A stretch of 64,000 bases of DNA from JAHBNG01 sp039028975 (GTDB lineage Bacteria; Chloroflexota; Anaerolineae; Caldilineales; Caldilineaceae), in contig JBCCHB010000010.1 in the NCBI GenBank assembly GCA_039028975.1, positions 62,001 to 126,000 of the forward strand, written 5' to 3'. Both the position numbers and the translations under genes were made by a program. Positions 25,587 through 34,830 of this stretch are shown here, piece by piece (positions within the stretch are counted from its first letter, which is position 1; every line of letters begins with the position of its first letter). The notes under the pieces were generated by a model. The model searched no databases, was not told where the DNA came from, and saw only the letters and a program-made list of their open reading frames with translations.

Positions 25587-27716
25587 ATGGCTATTTTTGG
25601 ATTCGCCGTTGCCGCAGTCGGTGCGGCTGGCATTTGGGGCATAGATCGCTACCGCCGTAACTCAACACAATTAGTGCGGGTGTTGGCAAGAGGCTCGCAA
25701 CTGTCTGCGATTGAGCAAGCTAAAACAGATATACAAGCCCTACTCAAACCGATGGATGATCGCTACCAGATGGCCATCCACAACAGCATAGACCGCATGT
25801 TTGGTGCAAGCTATGAGAAGCACCTCAAGGCATTGGGCGGGACAACGGGCATCGATGCCGTTCCAGAGATGGTCAAGGTGCGCAATCGTCAGGCAGGCTA
25901 TGCGGGCATATCCTTTGTGCTTTATCTGACGGGGTTGCCACTGCTCATGGTGACTGCCTTTGCCATCAACCTCTATTTGGGTTATATCGTGATTGACATC
26001 GGTATCAGGGATATGATTGAGAAGCGCACGTTGACGGCACGAGGACGCAATACTATTGTCTTTCTTGGTGTGATGCTCAGTGGCTATCTGGCAGTACTCA
26101 GTGCGGCCATGATGTTCTGGCTGCTCATCGAGAAATTCATCGACACCGTGCAGGGGCAGTCACATGAACGGCTGGTCAATGTATTTGGTGCATTGCCGCA
26201 GACAGTCTGGCGCATCAAGGATGACGTTGTGGCTGAGTGCCCATTGGGCGAGGTGCAGGCTGATGATGTTCTTGTCGTCTATGCAGGGGGCGTGATTCCC
26301 GTAGATGGCGAGATTATCGATGGCTTTGCAAGCGTGGATCAACATGCACTGACGGGTGAGGCGCAGCCTGTAGAAAAAGAGATAGGCGATAGTGTCTTTG
26401 CGTCGACCTTGGTGCTGATGGGCGAGATTCGGGTGCAGGTGGCACTGGCTAACCAAGAGACGCTGGCCGCGCAGATCACCGAGATTCTCAACAACACTCA
26501 AAGCCACAACACTCAAGTGGGGCTACGCGGTGTCGAGATCGCTGATAGAGCGGTTTTTGCAACGACGGCAATCGGGCTATTGGCCCTGCCCATCTGGGGT
26601 GTGAGCAGCATGTTGGCAGTGTGGAGTGTAGAGCTTGGGAGCATGCTCATGGCAACGACACCGCTTTCGTTGTTGGCCTATCTAGACATGTCGGCGCGTA
26701 GCAACATCTTGGTCAAGGATGGACGTTCGCTGGAGTTGATGAGCAGCATTGACACGGTAGTCTTTGACAAAACGGGGACGTTGACGCTGGACCAGCCGAC
26801 GGTCTGCGGGGTGTATATTTGTGGCGATTTAAGTGAAGATAACCTACTGGCATTGGCGGCAGCCGTCGAACAGCACCAATCCCACCCCATTGCCGCGGCC
26901 ATCCGCAAGGCGGCAGAGACAGCAGGCTTGACACTGCCAGCAGTGGATGAAACCAGCGTGGATGTGGGCTATGGCTTGGCCGTGATCTTTGAGGGGCAGC
27001 GTGTTCAACTCGGTAGCCAACGCTACATGGGCTTGAGCGATATCGTCATCCCTGACAACATTGCCCAACTAGCCAGTGAAGGCCAAGCTCTGGGTCACTC
27101 GGTTGTCTATCTGGCCACCGATGGCCTGTTGCAGGGCGCAATTGAGCTTCAGCCGACCGTGCGCCCCGAAGCCAAAGCTGTGGTTGATGCGCTCCATCAT
27201 CGTGGCATCGAACTTGCCATGATTACAGGCGACCAAGAAGCCCCTGCCCAGGCACTGGCGGTCACGTTAGGCATTGACCGCGTCTTTGCCAATGTCTTGC
27301 CCGAACAGAAGGCCAACTTGGTGCGTGAATTGCAGGAGCAGGACAAGCAGGTAATGTTTGTGGGCGATGGCATCAACGACAGCATTGCGCTCAAACAGGC
27401 ACAGGTTTCGGTCTCTATTGCGGGAGCGACAACGGTTGCCACCGATACGGCGCAGATTGTGTTAATGGATGGGACACTGATGCAACTGGACACACTCTTT
27501 GACTTGGTCGAACGCTATGAAAAGGATTTGAAGAAACAGTATTTCATGGGCATCCATTTGCCCGCCGCTTATATCGCTGGCACGCTCCTATTTGGTTGGG
27601 GTATTGCCAGTGCCTATGTTGTTGGGTATGGTGTTTTCGCAACTGCTTATGGTCTGGCTTTCCGCCCGATTTGGCGACAAGAGCGCATTGAGTCGCGGCT
27701 TGCATTGGAAGGGTAG
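25587..27716 (+). CDS. P1B-like P-type ATPase lacking the usual metal-binding cysteines
   Basis: 709 residues from the ATG at 25587, which has GGAGG 8 nt upstream. The frame also opens with TTG at 25563, but that codon precedes the ribosome site. The actuator domain has TGEAQPVEKE, the phosphorylation site is DKTGTLT (Asp394), the nucleotide-binding His-Pro motif is HQSHPIAAAI, and the hinge is MFVGDGINDSIALKQA. There are about six membrane helices: a pair near 115-200, a pair flanking the motif near 320-360, and two at the C-terminus. The transmembrane motif that is CPC/SPC/CPH in heavy-metal pumps reads T358-P359-L360, and no N-terminal HMA CxxC is present. The transported ion is therefore unknown. 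It precedes the biosynthetic cluster by 66 bp. Confidence 0.85.
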   Translation: MAIFGFAVAAVGAAGIWGIDRYRRNSTQLVRVLARGSQLSAIEQAKTDIQALLKPMDDRYQMAIHNSIDRMFGASYEKHLKALGGTTGIDAVPEMVKVRNRQAGYAGISFVLYLTGLPLLMVTAFAINLYLGYIVIDIGIRDMIEKRTLTARGRNTIVFLGVMLSGYLAVLSAAMMFWLLIEKFIDTVQGQSHERLVNVFGALPQTVWRIKDDVVAECPLGEVQADDVLVVYAGGVIPVDGEIIDGFASVDQHALTGEAQPVEKEIGDSVFASTLVLMGEIRVQVALANQETLAAQITEILNNTQSHNTQVGLRGVEIADRAVFATTAIGLLALPIWGVSSMLAVWSVELGSMLMATTPLSLLAYLDMSARSNILVKDGRSLELMSSIDTVVFDKTGTLTLDQPTVCGVYICGDLSEDNLLALAAAVEQHQSHPIAAAIRKAAETAGLTLPAVDETSVDVGYGLAVIFEGQRVQLGSQRYMGLSDIVIPDNIAQLASEGQALGHSVVYLATDGLLQGAIELQPTVRPEAKAVVDALHHRGIELAMITGDQEAPAQALAVTLGIDRVFANVLPEQKANLVRELQEQDKQVMFVGDGINDSIALKQAQVSVSIAGATTVATDTAQIVLMDGTLMQLDTLFDLVERYEKDLKKQYFMGIHLPAAYIAGTLLFGWGIASAYVVGYGVFATAYGLAFRPIWRQERIESRLALEG

Positions 27717-27782
27717 TCTTTGAGGGGCCTCGTCAACTTTACATCTTGATTTAGAAAGGAAGCATTTGTACGGGATTGTCTT

Positions 27783-28049
27783 ATGAATGAATATCAACAA
27801 CGAATTTTAGACTACATCGAATCGGAATATCTACTAGATGATAGCAGCGAATCTCTGACCATTGAGACATCGCTGATTGATCAAGGCATTATTGACTCTA
27901 TGGGTATCTTCCGTTTGGTAGAGTTTTTAACCGAGACCTTTGAAATTGAGATTGCACCAAGTGATATCCTTCTCCGTAATTTTAAAAATATTCACACAAT
28001 TGCTGAATTGGTTACCCAAAAAAGGCATGCTAATGCCCCAATCGGATGA
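27783..28049 (+). CDS. Free-standing acyl/peptidyl carrier protein
   Basis: 88 residues with the four-helix carrier pattern. The phosphopantetheine attachment site is Ser39 in GIIDSMGIF. GAAAGGA lies upstream of the ATG. The stop overlaps a potential upstream start of the NRPS gene, and the NRPS begins with a condensation domain. The simplest reading is that this carrier presents the starter acyl or aminoacyl group to that domain. No loading ligase or A domain dedicated to it is present in the window, so what it carries is unknown. Confidence 0.88.
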   Translation: MNEYQQRILDYIESEYLLDDSSESLTIETSLIDQGIIDSMGIFRLVEFLTETFEIEIAPSDILLRNFKNIHTIAELVTQKRHANAPIG

Positions 28050-28075
28050 TAGAACTACAGAGAGGATTTCCCATT

Positions 28076-31000
28076 ATGACAACCAGTGCGCTTACACCCA
28101 TGTCCAAAAATCAGCATGGTCTATGGCTATTGCAAACCATGCACCCTGAGATGGTTGCCTATAATGTATCCTCCGTGTTTCGCGTACAGAGCTATTTAAA
28201 TGTAGAGGCTCTACACTCGGCATTCAACGAGATTATCTGTCGATATCCCATGTTGCGGACGACCTTTACCCTGAACGATGGGAAACCGACCCAGTGTATT
28301 CATCCTGAGATTGTTCCCGATTTTGCACATGTGAATGTAGCAGATATGGGTGAAGATGCATTAAAAGCACATGTGCAAGCCATGCACGATCGACCCTTTG
28401 ACCTTGAAACGGGACCTTTGACACGCCTAGCCATCTTTAGCCGCAAAGAAGGTGACCATGTCGTCCTATTCAGTTGGCATCACATTCTGCTTGATTTTCA
28501 TGCACAAACGATGATTACGCAGGAAATCCTCGATGTCTATCAGTCCATAACATGTACTCGAACTGCCTCTCTAAACCGACTGAATGGCTCTTCTAAGCCA
28601 GAAGAAACTCATCATGAATCCACAAGCTATACTGACTTTGTCGCATGGCAAGAAAACTATGCCAATAATGAGAAATGCGAGCGAAGCCAACAACATTGGG
28701 CAGAACAACTTCAAACGCCACTGCCCATCCTTGATTTGCCGACAGACCATCCCTATCCTGCGCAACAAACATACAATGGCAATAGCTTGCCCATATGTCT
28801 GCCCGAGGCACTGAGCCAAGGCATTACAGCGTTGGCTCAACAAGCAGAGGTTACACCATTTGTGTTGCTGATGTCTGCCTATGCACTCTTGATGGCGCGC
28901 TATAGCAATCAGGATGACCTAATTATTGGTGTACCAACCGATGAACGACTAACAGCACCTAAGCGTTTTCAGCAGATGGTTGGTCATATGGTCAATTTGC
29001 TGCCAATGCGTTTAAGCATATCGAAAGAGGATTCATTTGAGGATATCTTGCGTCAGGCAGAAGGTATAGCCATGGGCGGGCTATTTCATCAAAGTTATTC
29101 TTTTGCACGCATGGTACAGGATGCCCAAATTGAACGCGCGTCAAGTCACCCTCCCCTATTTGATGTCTCATTCAACCTACTCACCGCAAACACAAACGAA
29201 CCAATCGCACGATTGATAAGGTGGGTTCCAGAAACCCCAATGGATCCGATATCACTAGGTGATTTGCAAATCTTGCCCTATCCCATTCGACATCAAGAAG
29301 CGCAGGTCCCATTGCATCTGGACATGTGGCAGCAGGGCAACCAGTGGGTCGGCTGCTTCAAATACAACGCAGACCTTTTTGATGAAGCCACAATCGCACG
29401 CATGGCAAGCCATTTCACGGTGCTATTAGAAGGCATCGTCTCCCAGCCAGAGCAGCCCATCCCCCAATTGCCCATGCTCACCGGGGCTGAGTATCACCAG
29501 ATTGTCCATGAGTGGAACGATACTGCCGTTGACTTTGGCGAAGCCCAGACCATCCATGCCTTATTTGAGGGGCAGGTGAAACGAACACCGAATGCCGTTG
29601 CCCTTATCTTTGAGAATGAGCAACTCACTTATCACGAATTAAATGAACGCGCCAACCAACTCGCCCACCACTTGATTGAACTCGGTGTGTACGCTGATAC
29701 GTTGGTGGCGGTGTCCATGGAACGGTCTATTGAGATAGTCGTCAGTTTATTGGCGATTCTAAAGGCGGGGGGAGCCTATGTGCCGATTGACCCGACCTAT
29801 CCCAAAGAGCGGATTCACTACATGCTGGCGGATAGTGCCGCGCCGATTCTGTTGACCCAATCGCATCTGCCGCTTGCGCCGTTTGCAGGGGATGATGGTG
29901 TGGAGGGTAGCGCAAGTCAATCCATGCATGTGCTTGCCGTGGACAAGATGATAACAGCGTTAGCCGCACAACCTACCGCGAATCCCCAAACGGCAACTCT
30001 TCGACAGGCTCAGAGCACCGCATCGGTGGATGACCTTGCCTATGTGATTTATACATCGGGATCCACAGGGCAGCCGAAGGGGGTGGCGATCCCACACGGT
30101 AATCTTACCAACCTGGTACTCGATAATATCCAACGGTTTGCGGTTTCAGAGAGTTCATGCGTTATGCATGCACCGACATTTGGCTTCGATGTGGAAGTAG
30201 GGGACCTCTTTATGGCCCTCTGTTCTGGCGCGCGGCTTTATCTCCCATCACCAGAAAAACTGGTAGGAGAATTTTTAGGGAGCCAACTACGACAATCGAA
30301 GGCCACCCATGTTTCACTAACGCCAACGGCTCTCTCTACGCTCCCTGTTGAACCCTACCCACACTTACAGCATATGATTGTTGCAGGTGAAGCACTACCA
30401 GATGCATTGACTCAAAGTTGGCTCCCATGCACATCGGTCTGGAATGCCTATGGTCCAACTGAAAATACAATTTATACAACCGCGACTCAATGCCAAATTG
30501 ATGTAAAAGTCCACATCGGTAGACCTACCACAAATGTCAAGACATTTATCTTAGATGATGCAGGCAGCCCTGTTCCAATGGGAATTGCTGGTGAATTGCA
30601 TATTGGTGGGACACAGTTGGCGCGTGAATACCTCAACCGTCCAGAACTAACTGCCGAACGCTTCATCAATCATCCTAAGTTTGGACGACTCTACAAAACG
30701 GGCGACCTCTGTCGCTGGCTACCGGATGGCAATATTGAGTACATCGGTCGTACCGATTTCCAGGTCAAGCTCCGCGGTTTCCGCATTGAACTGGGTGAAA
30801 TAGAGAATGCGCTACTGGCACAGGAGGGTGTGCGCGAGGCACTGGTGCTGGTGCGGGAAGAGAATGGGGCGGGTGCCCTCGGGGCGCGGTTGGTGGCCTA
30901 TCTTGTAGCAGAGTTGAAAAGTGGAAAAGTGGAAGGTGACGATACAGACCCTTCAACCCTGCAACCTTTCAACCCTTCAACCCTTCGCCAAACCCTTGCC

Positions 31001-34000
31001 CAACAACTGCCCGACTACATGATTCCCTCAGCATTTGTCTTTTTGGATGCCATGCCGTTGTCACCGAATGGCAAATTGGACCGTCAAGCGTTGCCAGCAC
31101 CCGAGTACACAGATTTACAGAGCGAGTTTGTTGCGCCACGTACAGAGATGGAAACAGCCGTTGCAGGTATCTGGCAGGAGGTATTACATGTTGAGCAAGT
31201 GGGCGTCCATGACAACTTCTTTGCAATCGGTGGTCACTCTCTCTTGGCAGCCCAGGTCATCTCGCGGGTACGCAGCCAACTCAATCTGGACATTCCGCTC
31301 AAATCGCTCTTTGACGCATCGCGGTTGGGGGACTTTGTAGAGATCGTCAGTCAAACGCAGGAGAGTACGGACAAACCTATTGTACGCATCTCGCGTGAGC
31401 AGCCGCTGCCGCTCTCTTTTGCCCAACAGCGGCTCTGGTTCCTCGACCAATTGGAGCCAGATAGTGCTTTCTACAACATCCCCATGTTGTTACGATTAAC
31501 GGGGCAATTGGATGTGGCAGCACTGGATGCCAGTTTCCACTATCTGATTGAACGGCATGAGAGTCTACGCACCGTCTTTGGACCCCACTCCAGTCCTCCT
31601 CTTCCAAGTGATGAAACTTTTCCTCTCCCTGATAGGGGGAGGTTAGGAGGGGGTGATGAAGCAAACCAACTTATTCATCCACCATCATGGGCAACACAGT
31701 TTACGCTGGCAATCACGCCTGTTGCGGATGAAGGCGAGGCACAACGCCTGGCACAGATAGAGTTCACCACCGCCTTTAATCTTAGTGAGGGACCGCTGTT
31801 CCGGGTGCAGCTCTTGCAGATAGCAGATGATGATGCGTTGCTGGTTCTCAATATGCACCACATCATCAGCGATGGCTGGTCAATGGGGGTCTTGATGCAA
31901 GAGTTGACCCGTGCCTATCGTGCCTACACAATGGGTCAACAGCCAACCCTGCCCGACCTGCCAATTCAATATGCCGACTTTGCGGTCTGGCAGCGAGAGG
32001 TTCTCAGCGGTGAGCGCTTAGAGGCGCAGTTGGCCTATTGGCGAACGCAACTGACACGCGCACCTGTCCTGCTCGAATTACCTACCGACCGACCGCGACC
32101 GCCTATGCAGAGCTATCGAGGTGCAAACTATGCCTTTGAACTCAGTGCGGACCTGACCACCAAACTCAATCAACTGGCCCAAGCACATGACGCCACGCTC
32201 TTTATGGTTGTGTTGGCCGCCTTCAATATTCTGCTGGCTCGCTACAGCCGCCAAGATGATATTGTGGTCGGTTCCCCCATTGCCAACCGTAATCGAGCTG
32301 AGATTGAAGGGCTGATTGGCTTTTTTGTCAATAGCTTAGTTTTACGCACCCAACTAGAGGACAACCCATCCTTTAGCGAATTGCTGGCACAGGTACGCCA
32401 AACCACGCTTGACGCGTATCAACATCAAGACTTGCCTTTTGAGCAGTTGGTAGAGGTACTGGATTTGGAGCGTAGTCTCAGTCATACGCCACTCTTTCAA
32501 GTCATGTTGGACCTACAAAAAGACGAGATTGGAACGTTAGACCTGTCAGATCCCTCGTCCCTCGCGACAAGCCTGAGCGCGACCATGCAACCTGCTGATT
32601 TCCCCTTTGCTAAGTTTGATTTAACGCTTACGCTGGTGGAACAGAGCAAAGGAGGTGGTTTGTCGGGCATATTCGAGTATGCCATCGATCTATTTGACGC
32701 TACCACGATCGCGCGCATGGCAAGCCATTTCACGGTGCTGCTGGAAAAGATTGTTGAGCAGCCAGAACTTTCTGTTCGCCAACTCCCCATGCTCACTAAA
32801 GCTGAGTACCGCCAAATTGTCCATGAGTGGAATGACACCTCTGTTGATTTTGGCGAACCACAGACTATCAATACGCTTTTTGAAGAGCAAGTAGAACGCA
32901 CACCGGATGCTCTAGCGGTCCAAAGTCCAAAGTCCAGGGTCCAAAGTCAACATGGCAGCACACAGACTCACGAATCACGAATCACGAATCACGACTACTT
33001 AACCTATCGCGAACTGAACGCCCGCGCCAACCAACTCGCCAATCATATGATTGAACTTGGCGTACAAGCGGATACCCTAGTATCAGTGGCGATGGAACGG
33101 TCGGTTGAGATGGTGGTCACTTTGTTGGCGGTTCTCAAAGCTGGGGGAGCCTATGTGCCCATTGATCCGACCTATCCAGAAGAGCGCATTCGCTATATGC
33201 TGACGGATAGTACCGCGTCGATTTTGCTGACGCAATCTCATCTATCGTTGGCACAGTTGATAGAAGATTGGGGTGGAGAGGGTGATACGGAACAACCAAT
33301 ACGTGTACTTGCTGTGGATACGATGGCGTCCGAGTTGGAAGCACAATCTTCCGATAATCCCCAAACGCAAACATCTGTGGATGACCTTGCCTATGTCATC
33401 TATACGTCTGGTTCAACAGGTCAACCCAAAGGAGTGATGATTGAGCATGGCTCTCTAGCCAAGCATGTATGCACAGCCATTGAGCAATATCAGATTGATT
33501 CAACAGACACGGTTCTTCAATTTGCATCTATGAGTTTCGATGTCTCATTAGAGCAGATATTTGTTGCCCTATGTAGCGGCGCAAAACTTCTTCTGCGAGG
33601 GAATCAGCTGTGGACTTCAGAAGCGTTTGACCATCTGCTCATCAGACACGAGATAACGGTCGCTGATCTACCACCAGCCTACTGTGAACAACTTCTCCAA
33701 CACTGGTTAGTAGACCCATCACCACTTTTGTCTAGTTCTCTTCGGTTGATCCTTATTGGTGGCGAGAAAGCAACGCCTGACATGTTAAGGCTTTGGCAAC
33801 AACTACCGCGTGAGAATATCCAGTTACTCAATGCCTATGGCCCGACCGAGGCAACAATTACGGCGACCTCTTTTGACCTTGACAAAGTGCAAGCAGAAGC
33901 TGTTCATATCCCCATTGGTCAGCCTTTGCCGAACCGTAGCGTTTATATTTTGGACGTGTCTACGCAGCCAACAGCCGTGGGCATTGCGGGTGAACTGCAC

Positions 34001-34828
34001 ATTGGCGGAGATGGATTAGCCCGTGGCTACCTCAATCGTCCTGAGTTGACAGCCGAGTGCTTCATCAACCACCCCGAATTTGGACGACTCTACAAAACAG
34101 GCGACTTATGTCGCTGGCTCACCGACGGCAATATAGAATACATCGGACGCACCGACTTCCAAGTCAAGATACGTGGGTTCCGCATTGAGTTGGGTGAGAT
34201 TGAGAGTGCACTGCTGGCCCAGGAAGGTGTGAATGAGGCGGTGGTGCTGGCACGGGAGGAGAGTATCGGCGATAAGCGGTTGGTCGCTTATTTAGTGGAA
34301 AGTGGAAAGTGGAAAGTGGAAAGTGATGGGGAGTCATCTTCAACTCTTCAACCTTTCAACTCTTCAACCCTTCGTACCTCTCTTGCCCAAAAACTCCCCG
34401 ACTACATGATTCCATCAGCCTTTGTCTTTTTAGATGCCATGCCGTCGACGCCGAATGGTAAGTTGGACCGTGGGGCGTTGCCCGCTCCAGATTATGTGGA
34501 CCTGCAATGTGAGTTTGTTGCACCGCGCACAGAGATGGAAACAGCCGTTGCAGATATATGGCAGGAAGTGTTGGGCTTTGACCAAGCTAGCCCTGAGCAT
34601 AGTCGAAGGGTGGGGGTCTATGACAACTTCTTTGCTCTGGGTGGTCATTCCTTGCTAGCTACAAAAGTCATTTCAGCAATTCGCCACCGATTAAACATCA
34701 ATATTCCTGTGAAAATGATGTTTGAAACCCATAGTTTGCAAGAATTTGCAAAGTCCATTGAGTTATTAATTAGCCATGAATCAACAAAATCAACTATTTC
34801 ATTTAGTGCGCTAGACGAGGAATTTTAA
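28076..34828 (+). CDS. Two-module NRPS, C-A-PCP-C-A-PCP
   Basis: 2250 residues from the ATG at 28076, chosen for GAGAGG 10 nt upstream; an ATG at 28046 adds 10 residues without a site. Domains: C1 about 5-440, with the active-site motif H135-H-I-L-L-D140-F (Gly of HHxxxDG replaced by Phe); A1 about 500-1000; PCP1 Ser1055 in GGHSLL; C2 about 1110-1540, with a canonical H1261HIISDG; A2 about 1610-2130; PCP2 Ser2192. The A1 pocket, aligned by eye to GrsA, reads D-V-G-S-I-A-A-I-Y-K; A2 reads D-V-E-D-L-G-A-I-T-K. I cannot map the A1 code. The two acidic pocket residues of A2 would suit a basic side chain (weak inference). No epimerase or methyltransferase domain is present. The gene carries five in-frame repeat insertions and is followed 2 bp later by the hybrid gene. 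Confidence 0.95.
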   Translation: MTTSALTPMSKNQHGLWLLQTMHPEMVAYNVSSVFRVQSYLNVEALHSAFNEIICRYPMLRTTFTLNDGKPTQCIHPEIVPDFAHVNVADMGEDALKAHVQAMHDRPFDLETGPLTRLAIFSRKEGDHVVLFSWHHILLDFHAQTMITQEILDVYQSITCTRTASLNRLNGSSKPEETHHESTSYTDFVAWQENYANNEKCERSQQHWAEQLQTPLPILDLPTDHPYPAQQTYNGNSLPICLPEALSQGITALAQQAEVTPFVLLMSAYALLMARYSNQDDLIIGVPTDERLTAPKRFQQMVGHMVNLLPMRLSISKEDSFEDILRQAEGIAMGGLFHQSYSFARMVQDAQIERASSHPPLFDVSFNLLTANTNEPIARLIRWVPETPMDPISLGDLQILPYPIRHQEAQVPLHLDMWQQGNQWVGCFKYNADLFDEATIARMASHFTVLLEGIVSQPEQPIPQLPMLTGAEYHQIVHEWNDTAVDFGEAQTIHALFEGQVKRTPNAVALIFENEQLTYHELNERANQLAHHLIELGVYADTLVAVSMERSIEIVVSLLAILKAGGAYVPIDPTYPKERIHYMLADSAAPILLTQSHLPLAPFAGDDGVEGSASQSMHVLAVDKMITALAAQPTANPQTATLRQAQSTASVDDLAYVIYTSGSTGQPKGVAIPHGNLTNLVLDNIQRFAVSESSCVMHAPTFGFDVEVGDLFMALCSGARLYLPSPEKLVGEFLGSQLRQSKATHVSLTPTALSTLPVEPYPHLQHMIVAGEALPDALTQSWLPCTSVWNAYGPTENTIYTTATQCQIDVKVHIGRPTTNVKTFILDDAGSPVPMGIAGELHIGGTQLAREYLNRPELTAERFINHPKFGRLYKTGDLCRWLPDGNIEYIGRTDFQVKLRGFRIELGEIENALLAQEGVREALVLVREENGAGALGARLVAYLVAELKSGKVEGDDTDPSTLQPFNPSTLRQTLAQQLPDYMIPSAFVFLDAMPLSPNGKLDRQALPAPEYTDLQSEFVAPRTEMETAVAGIWQEVLHVEQVGVHDNFFAIGGHSLLAAQVISRVRSQLNLDIPLKSLFDASRLGDFVEIVSQTQESTDKPIVRISREQPLPLSFAQQRLWFLDQLEPDSAFYNIPMLLRLTGQLDVAALDASFHYLIERHESLRTVFGPHSSPPLPSDETFPLPDRGRLGGGDEANQLIHPPSWATQFTLAITPVADEGEAQRLAQIEFTTAFNLSEGPLFRVQLLQIADDDALLVLNMHHIISDGWSMGVLMQELTRAYRAYTMGQQPTLPDLPIQYADFAVWQREVLSGERLEAQLAYWRTQLTRAPVLLELPTDRPRPPMQSYRGANYAFELSADLTTKLNQLAQAHDATLFMVVLAAFNILLARYSRQDDIVVGSPIANRNRAEIEGLIGFFVNSLVLRTQLEDNPSFSELLAQVRQTTLDAYQHQDLPFEQLVEVLDLERSLSHTPLFQVMLDLQKDEIGTLDLSDPSSLATSLSATMQPADFPFAKFDLTLTLVEQSKGGGLSGIFEYAIDLFDATTIARMASHFTVLLEKIVEQPELSVRQLPMLTKAEYRQIVHEWNDTSVDFGEPQTINTLFEEQVERTPDALAVQSPKSRVQSQHGSTQTHESRITNHDYLTYRELNARANQLANHMIELGVQADTLVSVAMERSVEMVVTLLAVLKAGGAYVPIDPTYPEERIRYMLTDSTASILLTQSHLSLAQLIEDWGGEGDTEQPIRVLAVDTMASELEAQSSDNPQTQTSVDDLAYVIYTSGSTGQPKGVMIEHGSLAKHVCTAIEQYQIDSTDTVLQFASMSFDVSLEQIFVALCSGAKLLLRGNQLWTSEAFDHLLIRHEITVADLPPAYCEQLLQHWLVDPSPLLSSSLRLILIGGEKATPDMLRLWQQLPRENIQLLNAYGPTEATITATSFDLDKVQAEAVHIPIGQPLPNRSVYILDVSTQPTAVGIAGELHIGGDGLARGYLNRPELTAECFINHPEFGRLYKTGDLCRWLTDGNIEYIGRTDFQVKIRGFRIELGEIESALLAQEGVNEAVVLAREESIGDKRLVAYLVESGKWKVESDGESSSTLQPFNSSTLRTSLAQKLPDYMIPSAFVFLDAMPSTPNGKLDRGALPAPDYVDLQCEFVAPRTEMETAVADIWQEVLGFDQASPEHSRRVGVYDNFFALGGHSLLATKVISAIRHRLNINIPVKMMFETHSLQEFAKSIELLISHESTKSTISFSALDEEF
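30912..30990 (+). repeat. In-frame simple-repeat insert in the A1 A8-A10 linker
   Basis: Purine-rich GTGGAAAA units are followed by pyrimidine-rich TTCAACC units, encoding SGKVEGDD…STLQPFNPSTL just before the conserved LPDYM segment. The same site carries similar inserts in A2 (34296-34376) and A3 (37981-38078). Confidence 0.75.
31617..31652 (-). repeat. C/G-rich palindromic repeat inside the C2 domain (reverse copy)
   Basis: A hairpin (arms like CCTCTCCCT and AGGGGGAGG) followed by TTAGGAGGGGG encodes PLPDRGRLGGGD between the conserved FGPHSS and NQLIHPPSW blocks. Its complement matches the repeats at 35262-35296 and 42585-42619. Confidence 0.75.
32920..33000 (+). repeat. In-frame tandem repeats at the start of A2
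   Basis: AAAGTCC units and three copies of CACGAATC insert about 25 residues (VQSPKSRVQSQ…HESRITNHD) between the conserved ERTPDALAV and LTYRELNARA segments. A1 and A3 have no such insert there. Confidence 0.75.
34296..34376 (+). repeat. In-frame simple-repeat insert in the A2 A8-A10 linker
   Basis: GTGGAAA units followed by CTTCAAC units encode ESGKWKVESDGESSSTLQPF. This is the same structural site as the inserts in A1 and A3. Confidence 0.75.
34586..34612 (+). repeat. In-frame insert from the CTGAGC..GTCGAAG repeat family in PCP2
   Basis: CCTGAGCATAGTCGAAGGG adds ASPEHSRR before the VGVYDNFF segment of PCP2, relative to PCP1. The sequence is one arm of the dispersed repeat that occurs as an intergenic palindrome at 45266-45318. 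Confidence 0.7.
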
Positions 34829-34830
34829 GG

